Source of the DNA: Uranotaenia lowii
Taxonomy: Eukaryota > Arthropoda > Insecta > Diptera > Culicidae
Direction of reading: 5' to 3'
NCBI RefSeq assembly: GCF_029784155.1
Contig: NC_073691.1
Location: 119,846,226-119,910,225 of the forward strand
DNA: 64,000 bases
A model generated the notes under the pieces. That model was not told where the DNA came from. It made no database searches and saw nothing but the letters and a program-made list of their open reading frames with translations. Every line of letters begins with the position of its first letter. Position 1 is the stretch's first letter. Of this stretch, positions 23,135 through 34,919 are shown one piece after another. The position numbers were made by a program, and so were the translations under genes.

Positions 23135-23863
23135 GAAAAAAAAAGAATGACAGCAGTAAAAAACTGGAAATAATCGTTCCATCTGCTTCGATTTGTTTCG
23201 CGTTTGCACTTTCTGGGGTGCACAATCCTGACGAAAACAAAGTGGAAAACTTTGATTCATTAGCGAGAGCAGCCAACAGCAGGAGTAAACGCCAGAGTGG
23301 AACTTGAGTTATTATCCAGTTTTAATGGAGCTTAAGTTTAAGTGAAAAAAAATCTGCACGTAGCCATTGTGACTAACTTATTAAGAAGTGAAAAAACTCC
23401 ATCAAAATTGTTAAGTTTGTAATGTACTAACCTAAAGCATCGAAAAATGAAAAAAAAATGGAAAAGCTAAAAACGCTTTCATGACATAAAATAATAATAA
23501 AAATGCTCTTAACAGCCAACAACTTTGTGCACTGTTTAAAAGACAATTATAAGAGTGAAAATTGCCAGAAAAACTTCTTTTGTTTGGCATGTTTGTGCCG
23601 TTGCTTCATTCGTTTTTTTTTGTACCTATAGCATGCAAGTGAGCACGAAGAAAAATCTAGTTTTAAATCACTTCCACTGCGTTTAATCAGACAAAAACTG
23701 TTCTGTTCATTAACAACAACAGGACAAGTGTGATTTCGTGTTTCATGAAAACGATTGTTAGCATCGTTTTTTTCGAAGGGTGGTAAACGGAAACCGGTAA
23801 AACCGTCCATTTTTCCTATTTCGAAACAACGGTTTTTTAATGCTGGAAAAATTTGTCAACAGC
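23135..23863. other. Obp1 3' flank without further gene
   Basis: No second odorant-binding protein or other domain was found downstream. Minus-strand frames at 23040-23276 overlap the last intron and exon of Obp1 and are shadows. AATAAT/ATAAAA strings near 23485-23505 could serve polyadenylation, but none is decisive. Confidence 0.45.
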
Positions 23864-23868
23864 TTTAA

Positions 23869-24607
23869 GGGGGGGTAGGGTCTAACACTTTCAAAAAATC
23901 GATTTTTTTATTTTTTTATTTTCTTATTGTAAAACATTTCCAGAATGTTGTGTCAAATTTTCAAATCAATTGAAGCAAAACTGTAGAAATTATAGGCCTT
24001 TATCTCCTCTTATCTAATACTGCAAGAAAGCAAGAGCAGAAACTTCAAACGCGTTTTTCTCGAAAGCACATTTTTAAAGTCCGTGGACTTCGTCATTTGA
24101 AAACTACTTAACCGATTCTTTTCAAATTTGGAACATATTTTCTACAAATAAAATACCAGACTCCAACGTTTTTCTTTTTTGTTTTTTTTACTTTGGGGAG
24201 ATTTTACAGGTGAAAAATGGCGGATTTTTTCTTGAAAAATCATAGTTTTTACTTCAAACAGCCACAAAAATTTCATAAAATTTTTTTTAAGTTAAATAAA
24301 AACGTTGGGGTCCAGAAAAACATCTATTAAAAATATCTTGCTCTGATTTTTGGACTTCAGATGATTCTGTGCTGAGATACAGTGTCCACCGCAAATCCTG
24401 TTTTCTAAAAGGCATCCCCGAAAGTGCTCCGTCACCGGCTCATTTTTCAATATTTTTCTACGAAAAAATTACTAAATGTTCTTTTAACAATGCTTTGTAT
24501 AATGCAAAAAATTTGAATACATTTGTTTGAACGATAGCTCTAGAAAAAAATCGTGAAAATGGTGTTTTTTTTATACTCGTTAGTCCCTACCCCCCCCCCC
24601 CCCCCCC
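23869..24607. mobile_element. MITE with G/C-tract termini
   Basis: Left GGGGGGGTAGGGTCTAAC and right GTTAGTCCCTAC followed by an 18-base C run form inverted termini; the flanks are TTTAA on both sides (23864-23868 and 24608-24612), a 5 bp duplication. About 740 bp, non-coding. The C tract is much longer on the right, consistent with slippage. Confidence 0.65.
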
Positions 24608-24740
24608 TTTAATGAATTCCAAAACCAACCAACTAGTACCTACAATTGATGTGAACAAAGCACAAACCTTACTAGTTCCCCAGAATAGATATTCAATGTT
24701 ATACAAATTCCTTTTTTATTTTTTTTATTAATTTATGCGT

Positions 24741-25748
24741 TTCTGACTGCTTATTTGAAAGCATTGTAACCGTAGGATGAGAATGAAATTATTAAAAGCT
24801 CTTGCAAGCAAAGTCTGCCATTTTTGAATACTTTTCAATGCATTCAGATTATTTATTTTAAAATGGTTATAACTTTTTTCATGAAATGATTAGCTGCTTG
24901 TTATGTTTGCGAAAAATGAAGCTCACGAATAGTCTAGACCCAAATTGAAGACCAGCTTTTTTTCAAGCTTATTTGATTTTTGTAGATGATTTAATGTGCA
25001 AAAATTTCTTCTTCCATACAAATTTCCAAACAAAATTGAAACGCGTTGCGCTAACTCAGGAACCAACCAAATCATTTCAAATTTAACCCTGATGCTTGGT
25101 TGCAGTCTAACTTTTATCCCAGAAAAGTTATTGAATGTTATGAAAAATATATTTCAAGATAATTTTTTCAAATTTTTGTGTTTTTGTCTGCTTATTTGAA
25201 AGCTGTGTAACCGTAGGATGGAATTAAAAAATCTCAAAAAACTGCTTTGTATTGCCAGAGAATTTATTGATTTATAAAATCTTTGCAAAAATATTTCATG
25301 CAATTATTAAGAGCTCTAGCAAGCAAAGTCTGTCATTTTTGAATACTTTTCAATGTATTCAGATTTTTTATTTAGAAAAGGTTATAACTTTTTTCATTAA
25401 ATTCTTAGCTGCTTGTCATGTCAGCAAAAAATGAAGCTCAAGAATAGTCAAAACCAAAAATCAAAGAACGATTTCATTTCAAGCTCTTTGAATTTACTGG
25501 ATAATTTAATGTGCAAAAATTTCTTCTTCCGTACAAATTTCCATACAAAATTGAAACGCGTTAACTCAGAAATCAACCAAATCATCTCAAATTTTACACT
25601 GATCCTTGGTGACGCAAAACGCATCGAAAAAACATATGGGAGCAAAAAGTCAGCGGACTACTGCTCACACAACAATTAAAATTTTTATTATCTTATAGAA
25701 AATTTCATGTATTTAAGAAACGTGCAGCAAAGTACACCGGGTCAGCTA
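24741..25748. mobile_element. 441 bp direct repeat with Helitron-like terminus
   Basis: Two similar units start near 24741 and 25182 (ACTGCTTATTTGAAAGC ... TAACCGTAGGATG) with a spacing of 441 bp between matching CGTAGG sites. Both include GGTTATAACTTTTTTCAT and CCATACAAA with ACGCGTT. A third, diverged unit is found at about 49400-49640. The block ends TACACCGGGTCAGCTAGT, which resembles the CTAG-ended termini of insect Helitrons. No Rep/helicase frame is present; the Helitron link is tentative. Confidence 0.5.
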
Positions 25749-26956
25749 GTAAATCCTTTAAGATTAGGAGTAACTTTTGATACGGATTAAATCCTTTTAG
25801 AAAATTAGAGCAAAGGCTGGTGAATCAGCTAGTTATCTTATATTTTCATCATATCAAAAGAGTGGTTGGTTTTCGTTTGATGTTTTGATACATACTGCTT
25901 TGGGCGTACTGATTTAAAAAAAAAAGTTTCAATACCAAAAAACAAAATTAGATTTTATTTTCTAAAACCTTATTTCGTTTTTACAGGTCAATGTGAATAA
26001 AACTGAGCTATACAAACATATATTCTTGTAACTGTCACTCCCACCAAAAGGTACACTCGAATGCCTGCAACAAAGTATGTAGCAAATTTGTTCAAACATT
26101 ATTATGCTACCAGCTCGAAGTGTAAGAATAACAAAAACAACCATCCAAACAAACATGTGGTGGCCATCAAACCAGGAACACACTTTAACACCTGGCTAAA
26201 GTAAGCAATTCAGAGGGTCAAGAAAGAAGAACAAAAAAAAATGAGTGCAAATGCAACTTGTGGATCTCCGCTACCAACTACATATAGATTTGTTTCACTT
26301 CAGATTTTTTTCATCAGAATATGGAGAGAATATCTTCTTCAGGATAATGATGCTAAAACAAAATGTGTGCTTCTGGACATTTTATTTCAAATGGTTCAAT
26401 TTTCGTAGATGATTTTGGCAATTGTTTTTCTACGTAGCTTCAAAATTTTGAACCACTCAATGAATGCTTATCATAATCATCATTCTTCTAATAAAGATTT
26501 ATTCCTTTATAAAAGATTTATTCTTCTTTTAAAGTTTTATAGCGCCCTTGAAAGCAGGCTTGGCAAAAGTCATCGTCATGAGGCGTGAAGCTGTGACTGT
26601 GAAGCCTCTTGGTCCGTCAAACTCAATTGACTGTTCCTTAACGACCAGTCACTTCGTTTGCCAGTCATTCATTTGAAGCTAAAATAATAACCTAGTCAAG
26701 CAATCGCATTCAAGCGACCGATGACGAAAAAGAAACGCATTTATTATTATTGTTGCTCCTGCCAGCAAGCCGAAGACGACCGAAGAGGAACAAGAAAAGC
26801 ATTTATTATTATTGTTGCTCCTGCCAGCAAGCTCGTTTTCAGTTTTTTATTGCTATTGTTGCTCTCTGCCAGCAAGTCGTTCAATTAGTTGTACCTGCCG
26901 TCAGCAGCCGATCGAAGTGTGAAGAGATTTGCCAGTCACTCTCAGGAGAAATTTTG
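25749..26956. other. Stretch without recognisable gene; tandem repeat at 26738-26879
   Basis: A unit CATTTATTATTATTGTTGCT followed by CCTGCCAGCAAGC occurs at 26738, 26799 and, diverged, at 26844, separated by CGAAGACGACCGAAGAGGAA-like text. CAGTCA recurs across 26640-26940 and again at 28165-28260, on both sides of the hAT-like element, so both flanks may belong to one older repeat or to the BEL/Pao leader. I see no reading frame with known content. Confidence 0.45.
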
Positions 26957-26964
26957 AACATGTG

Positions 26965-28149
26965 CAACGTTGCCACATCTAAATCTGTACCGCTCATCGA
27001 AAAAATCTTTTTCATCTGTACCGAAAACTCAAAAATCTGTACCAAAATCTGTACCGAAGAAAACAAAGTTCTGCATTCAATTTTGTGAAGATTTTGCTTC
27101 CTTATTTTTAATCCTTAAAAAGATAGATACTTCTTTGCACATAGTACAGATTTTTAGTAAAACACTTTTTGTGAAGCTCATGTAATCATTTTTATTTTCT
27201 CTCTTTAAAAACCTGAAATTAATATATATTTTTCATAACAATCACTTGCTAATATTCATGATATTTATACAAAGTTTTGTTAAAACGATTTTTGAGCGTC
27301 ACATTTAATAAGACATTTTTCGATCCGCCGTTTTATCTTAAATAACTTTTCGTTCTAAGGATAGCGTGCAATCTGTCAGCACTCAGACGATTACGAACTT
27401 TGGTTTTATTGGCATTTATTTGCTATAAAATGCGCTCAACCACTGCTGAAGAGTGGGGGATTATAATCAGATATTTAATTATTAGTGGCTAGTGAAGTAG
27501 ACAATGTGCGACTCGAGACCCCGTACACCCAACCCTCGGGTAGTGGTCATATCACCTCTTGTCTGCAACTCCGATTCTCTACCTCCCCGTGGTACTAGCT
27601 GGGGTGCGAGCAACCTTAGCGGAGATCGGGTACCCAACCCCGGTGGATGCTTTGGTCGCATGCAGATTGAGTTAGGGGGCTTCGTACGCGTCTGTTCTCC
27701 ATGTTAGGGGCGGCGTGCGGAGTGCAACAACGTCCTGGTGGTGTTCGGGACCCAAAACAGCAACATCACGACGGTCCTCCTGCGAGATAGTGGGGTTAGC
27801 TGCGGGCCTTGCGAGCCTGTGACTACTAAAAAACATAAGCAACGAATAACGAACAACAAATTATTAGTTGCAAATTCGGAAATCTAATTGTTCCATCGTG
27901 TAATTCCTAGTAAGGTACTTCTACCGTCAGAGTAATAAAGGATAACTTTTGACTTATTTTCTATAAAGTTTTGAATAAACTCAATAAAAACAAAATGTGA
28001 AAACTTTTTTTCAGTTTTTAATAGTAAAAAATCTGTACAAATCTGTACCAAATTTTGAAAATCTGTCATCTGTACGTACAGATTCTGTACCAAAAATGAG
28101 CTAAAAAATCTGTACCGGTTTAGATAAATCTGTACATGTGGCAACCATG
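26965..28149. mobile_element. hAT-like element, ATCTGTACC word family
   Basis: Termini CAACGTTGCCACAT and CATGGTTGCCACAT (12 of 14 identical) are flanked by AACATGTG and ACCATGTG, a 7/8 match to an 8 bp duplication. The word ATCTGTACC or AATCTGTAC recurs about six times at the left (26985-27056) and about seven times at the right (28028-28135). No transposase frame. It contains the younger retroposon 27490-27858. Confidence 0.65.
27490..27858 (+). mobile_element. Short retroposon with an RTE-derived head
   Basis: 369 bp between 13 bp target duplications AATTATTAGTGGC (27477-27489) and AATTATTAGTTGC (27859-27871). The first 230 bases match the 5' leaders of the RTE copies at 34920 and 45589: CGAGACCCC, GTCATATCACCTCTT, CTACCTCCCCGTGGTAC, AGCGGAGATCGGGTACCCAA, GGATGCTTTGGTCGCATGCA. 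The last 140 bases are different and end in an ACGAATAACGAAC-type tail. It is GC-rich in an AT-rich neighbourhood and has no reverse transcriptase. It looks like a SINE-like partner that shares its head rather than its tail with the autonomous element. Confidence 0.8.
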
Positions 28150-28289
28150 ACCATGTGTAGGAGCTTCGCCAGTCGATGATGGAGAAATGTTGATTGTTGT
28201 CGTGCTTTATCCGTCATGCGAGTAGTGAGGCTCCGTCAATTGAGAACAGTGCCAGTCGTTTGATGTAACAAAACTAGTCGGGTCAAGCG

Positions 28290-30158
28290 TGACGGGCGAA
28301 ATTTACCATCACTGCTTGAAAGTATATTCGAGTCTCTGGATATCCAAGCCAATAACTATTCGTCGACATGGGACGCGCTTAAAAAGCACAACGACAACAA
28401 GTAATTTCTCAAAAAGGAGCTGGCTCGAGACCTGTGCAACCTTCCACTTGTACAACATGAGTCGCACCAGATCTGAACGCACTAGTGATGATTTCCAGCA
28501 ACACGTTAAGGCTCTGGGAAAATTGGTGGAACCAATCGAGTATTGGGACACTCCGCTAATCTTCATCCTGACGAATAAGTTGGATTCAGTAACGATTTAA
28601 AGTCTGCTTCATTTAATATTGGAACAAATTCTTTTGCTCATTGTGGCGCTCCTAGTGGACGGATTTGGAAACTTTTTTCACCCACGTGTCGGGAAATTCA
28701 TTACCTTTCACCATGTATTTATGTCATAACACCAAACGATAGCATTTTGTAAACAACCGCCATGGAAGCGGAACGGAGAGATCAAATTGTGCACAGTTTT
28801 CTTACGAGTACGAGTACGAGAATTTCTTCGAAACAGCAATGAATAATTTTTTTAATTTTTTTTATGAAAGAGTAAAGAAAATGCTACATTTGTATGAAAA
28901 ACAAATTATGAATTCGTTAATAAATGACTGAACTACACGCAATTGTTTGTGTTCCAATATTAAATGAAGAAGACTTTACATCCGTCGAACTTGGTCAGCA
29001 CTTGGTCGTACAGTTTCGAGCACGGATTCTGGCCACATTGTTCTGCTTCAGCGTCCGATTTGACTGTTTGCTGGCTCGGAATGACCTTATTCCTTCCCGG
29101 AGACGAATTCGTCGCACCGTACTGTGAGCGGCCTGGAACTTATTGGCCAAATCGCGGTTTGAAAGATTGGGATTCCTCTTGACGGCCTTGATGGCTTTCC
29201 CACGCAGTTTCCGGTCGACAGTTCCACTCCGACGCTTCGAATGCGGCTTCCGAGCCGTCGTCAATGTTTCCTTGTACTGCTTGATAACACGCCATACGGT
29301 ATTTCTGGGCATTTTAAGCTGTTTAGCTAGCTTCGATGCCGACAACAATGGATTTCAAGAAAACTGTGCACAATTTGATCTCTCCGTTCGGCTTCCATGG
29401 CGGTTGTTTACAAAATGCTATCGTTTGGTGTTATGACATAAATACATGGTGAAAGGTAATGAATTTCCCGACACGTGAGTGAAAAAAGTTTCCAAATCCG
29501 TCCACTAGGAGCGCCACAATGAGCAAAAGAATTTGTTCCAATATTAAATGAAGCAGACTTTAAGCTTAGGAGTGTCTCGTTCAACAAGTCCGGATGTCGA
29601 TAACCGTGGACAACAATCTCCAGTATCGTCCAACAGTGTTGACAATTCCTAGACCGAACATATCCCGAAGAAGCAAGCTCCTACAAAATCCGTCGTTAAC
29701 ACAGCTACGTCCGATACGCCTTCTAGTAACTCGCCATGCCACTTTTGTTTGAGAACCCATCTGCTTCATCAATGTCCAGCATTTCATCACCTGTCAATCT
29801 CCCAACGGCAAGGGATCGTGGCAAACCACAGTATTTGCTGGAATTACTTCCGTTCAAATCATCAGGCAAGTTCCTGCAAATCGAAGTTTCTGTGCAGGAT
29901 TTGTAAAGCGGAATTCCACTCCATGCTACACTACTATCAAACAGTACCTCTAGAGCAGTTCTCTACTGAAGAATCACAACCCACACAACCGCTTAGCTCA
30001 CCAACAGTGAAGCTTTCAGTGAATTCTAATTCAACCGTTCTCTTGGAAACAGTCTCGCTGTTAGTAGTCGACCGATACGGCAGAAAGATTCCAGCACAAG
30101 CTCTTCTAGATTCCGCTAGAATGTCCAACTTTATCACCAGGAAGCTGGCGAACGAGCT
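28290..30158 (+). pseudogene. BEL/Pao LTR retrotransposon gag-protease fragment
   Basis: Gag-like frames resume across an inserted transposon. Before it: STWDALKKHNDNK, KKELARDLCNLPLVQHESHQ and DDFQQHVKALGKLVEPIEYW, with in-frame stops. After it: two zinc knuckles, CHFCLRTHLLHQCPAFHHL and SCKSKFLCRICKAEFHSMLH, then a protease start (LLDSARMSNFITRKLANEL) with the D of the active site. The order gag, double CCHC, protease is that of BEL/Pao. Stops, the ITmD37E insertion at 28600-29560 and the Helitron-like sequence after 30158 make it dead. No LTR was identified for this copy. It may or may not be the same family as the BEL/Pao element at the right edge. Confidence 0.82.
28600..29560 (-). mobile_element. 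ITmD37E deletion derivative with 200 bp inverted termini
   Basis: 961 bp flanked by TA (28598-28599 and 29561-29562). Inverted termini of about 204 bp (28600-28803 and 29357-29560) start AAGTCTGCTTCATTTAATAT and differ by only a few bases. The minus strand encodes the transposase N-terminus: a start ATG at 29398-29396 (MEAERRDQIVHSFLE), one frameshift near 29355, then two helix-turn-helix units (LAKQLKMPRNTVWRVIKQY; NPNLSNRDLANKFQAAHSTV), a second frameshift near 29010 and LYDQVLTKFDGC. The catalytic domain is absent: at 28974 the sequence switches to another copy of the terminal repeat (AGTCTTCTTCATTTAATATT on the minus strand). Confidence 0.87.
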
Positions 30159-31201
30159 TATTATTATTATTATCCTTCCCTCCACCCAGTAGGGTGATAA
30201 GCAGAGGGGAGGGTGGCTTCCATATATTTTTTGTATAACTGAAGACAAATCGAGCTAATGGAAACAAATTTGGTATGGCAGGGTATAAGTGAATCTTTGG
30301 TATCCCTCCCTCTTTCCAGTGAGATGATAGGAAGAGAGAAGGGGCTCTTTTAACCCTCATCCGCATTAGGGTGTCATTTCGACACCATTGCAAGTTTGAA
30401 GGCTTGTAACTTTTTTCAGAAGCTTCAAAATACAAACTTTTTAACATAACTCGTAAACTATTCAAGAAAATGGAACCAGATTTGGCATGGGAGGGTATTT
30501 GGATATGGGAAATATTTCTATGACTATTTGAGACCCCTCCCTGGGGAGATAGGAAGGCAAAAGTGAGACTTCCATTCAATTTTATGCAATTTTAATTGCA
30601 TATTTCGAAATGGAACAAAAACGGGATAGTTTCTATTGACAAGTGGTACAATTCCCTCCTTCCAATGGAGTTATAGGTGGAGGGAAGGGGCTCTATCTTA
30701 AATTTTTGCATAACTTGATAATTAATCAATCAAATGGATCCAAAGTTGGCATTTTTTATACGAGAATTTGAAACCACTCTGTTCTTTCATTGAGAATATG
30801 GGAATTTAAGAGGGTTGCTCCTATACAATTTTTTTGCAGAACTAGAGAACATATCTAAGAAATGTACCTAAATTTCAAATGGGAAAGGATAACGCTCATA
30901 AAATAGTTCTATTATTGTTTGAAACACCACCATGCTTCTATTGAGTATGTAGGACGGTGATACTTATAAAAACACAATAAAAATTTCAGATTTAGAAAAA
31001 CAACAAAAAGTTGAAGTTTCACTAAATAAGATGAAATCTTCTTTGTATTGCAATTCAAAACTCCAGCTTTAGTTCCCGTTTAAAATGCTGAAATTGATTT
31101 TCCTGAATTTGAAAATAACTCCAACAAATCGAAATTGAAATAATTTGTACTAATTTTATTTATTTTTAGCAGGTGTAGCAAGCCACACCGGGCCAGCTAG
31201 T
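30159..31201. mobile_element. Degenerate minisatellite ending in a Helitron-like terminus
   Basis: Units of about 120-230 bp carry TAACT ... AAATGGAACCA.ATTTGGCATGG and CCCTCC ... GGGGAGG/GAAGGGGCTC motifs, seen near 30176, 30300, 30534, 30652 and fading after 30775. It ends AAGCCACACCGGGCCAGCTAGT (read in two parts: AAGCCACACCG, GGCCAGCTAGT), like 25736-25748. It interrupts the BEL/Pao protease. No Rep or helicase is present; the Helitron assignment rests only on the terminus. Confidence 0.45.
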
Positions 31202-34200
31202 ATACAATAAATAGAAAAATTATAATTTCAAGGCAGGATTATGGTTGTCTCCAGAATGCATAATAGAAATGAGAAAAGATGATCATATAAATGGAATTAA
31301 AGAAAGAGTACGATCCCGAAAATGGAACAGGTAGGAATTAAAGTTCTTAGAATCGAGATTCAAACCAAAAGATTTATGGAAATGCGATTCAAAAGCTACA
31401 GTTCAAAAATAGTATCCAATGTATGAACTTCATATATAGTGTCGTAAGATTAAACGTCTTAGGCCTACAGTAATATGTGATTGAATTCCGAGCCGATTTT
31501 CATTCATGTTTGTTAAAATTTAACAATTTTTAAATATCTTTGGATTCCTGTAATTTCTCGCAACTACAGTTAATCGATTTTTCCAACTGAAAATTTTATA
31601 TAGACAAAAACTCATAAACCCACCTCCCTGCGTTCGCCCGAGCTTGACTATAGTTAACTTTTCTATTAATTTCATTAAATTTCATCCACACATTCAAATA
31701 TTATTAACAAATGAAAACGGTGCATTTTTAAGCACTGGCATTAATAGAATTCAATCACAATGTTAATATTTTTGCTAAACAATGACCTTAAAAGTTTGCA
31801 ATAAAACGCGTTTTAAAGGTTTTGAATTTTATTCTCGAGGGATGAAACGAAAGGTTGAAATATCAAACTGCGTCCTCTGCGACCAAAGATTCAACTCTAT
31901 AATTCAATCCAAATTGATAAAAGATGTCCCGAAGCAATGGATTCGCAAAATAACAGTCCAGAACAAAACACCCGAATGTAGGGCCAATGAAGGTTTGTTG
32001 AAGCGAACCAGAAGAAAAGAAAATTCCGTTTCATCACTTCAATTCCGGAAATAGGTAAGTCGAAATATGCCGTACATCAAAATTCAATTTGGTTAAGAGC
32101 TCTCTGTTTGGCCTTTGTTTTCGATTTCTTTTAAATCGGAAAATGGTCCAGTTTTTGGTGCCGAGCCGGTGTGTTACGCTTCGAGATCCACGCTCAGTCC
32201 TTTGACTGGGCCACTGGAGCCGAAGCCAAACAGAAATTGGGAAATTAGGTACACAAGAGGGCGTCTTGTTCTTTTAACTTCATCTTCTCGGTTTTTGCTT
32301 GCTTGGAAAAGTGTCACCGAAAGATTAGACTCCAAGGGAAAGGATGCCGATTCCCTCCAAGCGAAGAGAAAGAAGATGAACACTGTGACGTAAGGATGAT
32401 TCCGGAGGGTTAGACTCGGGTATCGGGAAACATCGATAGAATATGCCCGGAATAACGGAAAGCACTATGAACAAATTTCTATCGAAAACATCATAAAGAT
32501 ATAAAAGGGATCGCTGAAAATTTGCTCTTCACCGTTTCTTTTCCGAAGAAAGCTGGCAAACTCTGGCTGATAACTGTGCCTACTCCCTCTTTCTATGCGA
32601 TGCGGTACCTTTTGTTCTTTGAAGTTTTCCCATTTCTAAGAGCATTGCTCGATGATGGGTATGATTCTGCAGACGAATTATTGCTGATGGCCTTTTGAGG
32701 AAAGGAATGCTCGGCTGAACATCGTAAAACAATTTGTGGAATTGTGATATTCCAAAGAATGTTGATTTTTCGCTTAGTTTCAAAAGTCTATAGAATTGTT
32801 GCATTGGAACAAACGAAAAGTTAATGACCTAATAATGATCTTTTTGTGGCATCTTTTAACCGTTTTAAACCAAATGCAATTGGTTAGACTCTATACACCA
32901 AATCAGCCGTTATGAGGTGGTGTACCATCCTACCGGGGGCGTTGAGAAGCTTTCTCATCTTAAGAGCGTCCCACATCAAATAACATTCCAACAGCCAATC
33001 AAAGAGCAATGGGCAAATTTATTTTGTCCTTATTCAAGATTATGGCATATCGGCAAAATATTCTAATTAGAGAGTACTTAAGACAGAAATGAAAATTGGA
33101 AATGGAAATGTAAAAACTATTTAGAGCACTTTGAGGAAAAAAAACGAAAAGATCGTGAAAATGTGTTAAAATTGTGAAAATGTGTGTGAAATAATTTACC
33201 GATATGCCATAAACTCAAATAAGAATATATGCCAGCGGCGATAAAAATTACATAACAAATTTATTTTGTGCAAACTTCAGAAACATACTTTATTCTTTCA
33301 ACGGGACGTTCGAAAACAACCTTTAATCACTGATCCCACTGGCATGACACTTAGAACAAAAATTATACCATTTTGTGGGTAATTTTTGTTGTCAAATTTG
33401 GCGGGTTCGTTATACCAACGGTAATTGGCGAACCTGCAAAATTTTATAAAAATCCCTGTAAGTAAAATGAACCTGATTAGCCCGATTTTATCGAAAAAAT
33501 TGCCTATTTTTTAAGTTGTGTGGCACTTTCTAACTTGGATAGTATTTCTTTGAATCGATCGATGCGCACTCTGGAATCGATATTGCGTACTGTTGGAAAA
33601 ATTATCCAACAAACGAGATCGAGTGTCCAGTCAGTATGGTCATTGCTTTAATCATGCTGCAATTGTGAGTTTTGTGATTAAACAAAACTACACACAGCAA
33701 AAATTATTTCCTGTAAAATTACGCAAATGTCCTGTAACAAAAAGGAGCAGGACATTTACCTTAATTTGACAGGTCGAAAACATGATTTATGCCATTTAAT
33801 TTTCAGTGTACAACTTTTTTACATCACATTGGCTATAATAATAAATGAATCTTCGTTAACTTTCAAGAAAACAATTTCAAATTACAGGTTTTGTTATTTA
33901 CAGGTGATTTTTTTAAAGGTTGCAGTTTTCAGTGACACGTAATAGTCAAAAATGTTTTCTGTGCACAGTTCTGAGAATCATCAGGAAAAGATTAGGGGTC
34001 CGAATGAGGTTTTTTATTAGTAGTAAGAACCAAAGATCTCAAAGTATCAAAATAGTCGTGCTGTTGTTTTTTCGTACAAATTTTTGGCGTCACCTACACA
34101 ATGTTTATGGTGCTGCCGCCCAGCTAGATGGGATCCAAGCTTTACAGCTTTCCACATAAGCATTACAGCTTTGCATTCAAGCTTTGAGTGGAAACACATC

Positions 34201-34236
34201 ATCACACTAATACTTAGAAAATCAAGTGTAACTTCA
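31202..34236. other. Mostly unique sequence without recognised gene
   Basis: A more GC-balanced patch at 31780-32460 carries plus-strand frames 31782-32054 and 32115-32393, both without any domain I recognise; CCGGAAATAG/GTAAGTCG at 32045-32060 could be a splice donor. It may be part of a host transcript, but no exon series could be built. 33690-33910 begins like the 51997 element (CAGCAAAAATTATTTCCTGT then AAAATTAC). The remainder shows nothing I can name. Confidence 0.35.
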
Positions 34237-34249
34237 CTCACACAATGTT

Positions 34250-34440
34250 TTTTTTTTTGTTTCGATTATAGTCGTTTTACCATCTTTATGGCATTCGCGA
34301 CTTTATCAACGTTCCAGTTGGCGGACAAATATTGAAAAACTTATCCGGTACAACTGTGTTCGATATTTACTCTTGGGCTCGAACTCGCGGACATCGGCTC
34401 AGGAAGCAACAGACTTGCCAACTGAGCTATATCACAAGCC
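34250..34440 (-). mobile_element. tRNA-derived SINE
   Basis: 191 bp flanked by a perfect 13 bp duplication CTCACACAATGTT (34237-34249 and 34441-34453). Read on the minus strand it opens GGGCTTGTGATATAGCTCAG with an A box (TAGCTCAGTTGG) and a B box (GAGTTCGAGCC) at tRNA spacing, followed by a body (CGAACACAGTTGTACCGGAT) and a T/A-rich 3' end. This is a polymerase III type SINE, mobilised by another element's reverse transcriptase. The perfect target duplication suggests a young insertion. Confidence 0.9.
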
Positions 34441-34453
34441 CTCACACAATGTT

Positions 34454-34919
34454 AATGTTTATATTGTTTACAACAATGCAATTTGCACTGGTGCATGTGT
34501 GTGCGTGAAAGAAATTCAATCTCGAGCTTGGATCTCACCCCGTCAACCCTCATTTGGCGCTAGTGTGTTGTCGCCAGAATTCCGAGGAAGCCGATAGCAC
34601 CTGTTAGGACTCAAAAGCGAGTGAGTATAGTTTTAGGCGGAGTCTCTATACTTCTATTAGGAAACTACAGAGCGGCTCCATACAAATTTCTGAACAAAAC
34701 TATTTTCAATACTTTTCGCATATTCAAGGATATTCCATTAAATTAATGATGAAATTTTACATAAATATAATTTTTACAGCATTCAATGTGTATGACTAAC
34801 TTTTTAAAGTGGTTTTTAGCATACTTTTGGATCAAAAACACGATACGCAAAAAAAAAACGGTTTAAAGTTTAGGCTCTTTCTGCAAAACGGCTTAGTTTA
34901 GGCTCTATTTGCATTCGGC
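34454..34919. other. Stretch without recognisable gene
   Basis: Lies between the SINE and RTE copy A. Only short frames and an imperfect duplication of TTTAGGCTCT (34870 and 34899) were seen. Confidence 0.45.

Noticed and set aside
26738..26879. CRISPR-like array
   Set aside because: Only three units of unequal spacing in an animal genome; a plain tandem repeat.
26560..26960. Separate hAT element starting CAGGCTTGGCAAAAGTCA
   Set aside because: The left end looks hAT-like, but no matching inverted end or 8 bp duplication could be found downstream.
31782..32393. Host gene
   Set aside because: Two medium frames and one possible donor site, but no domain, no acceptor-linked continuation and no convincing start; recorded only as unassigned sequence.
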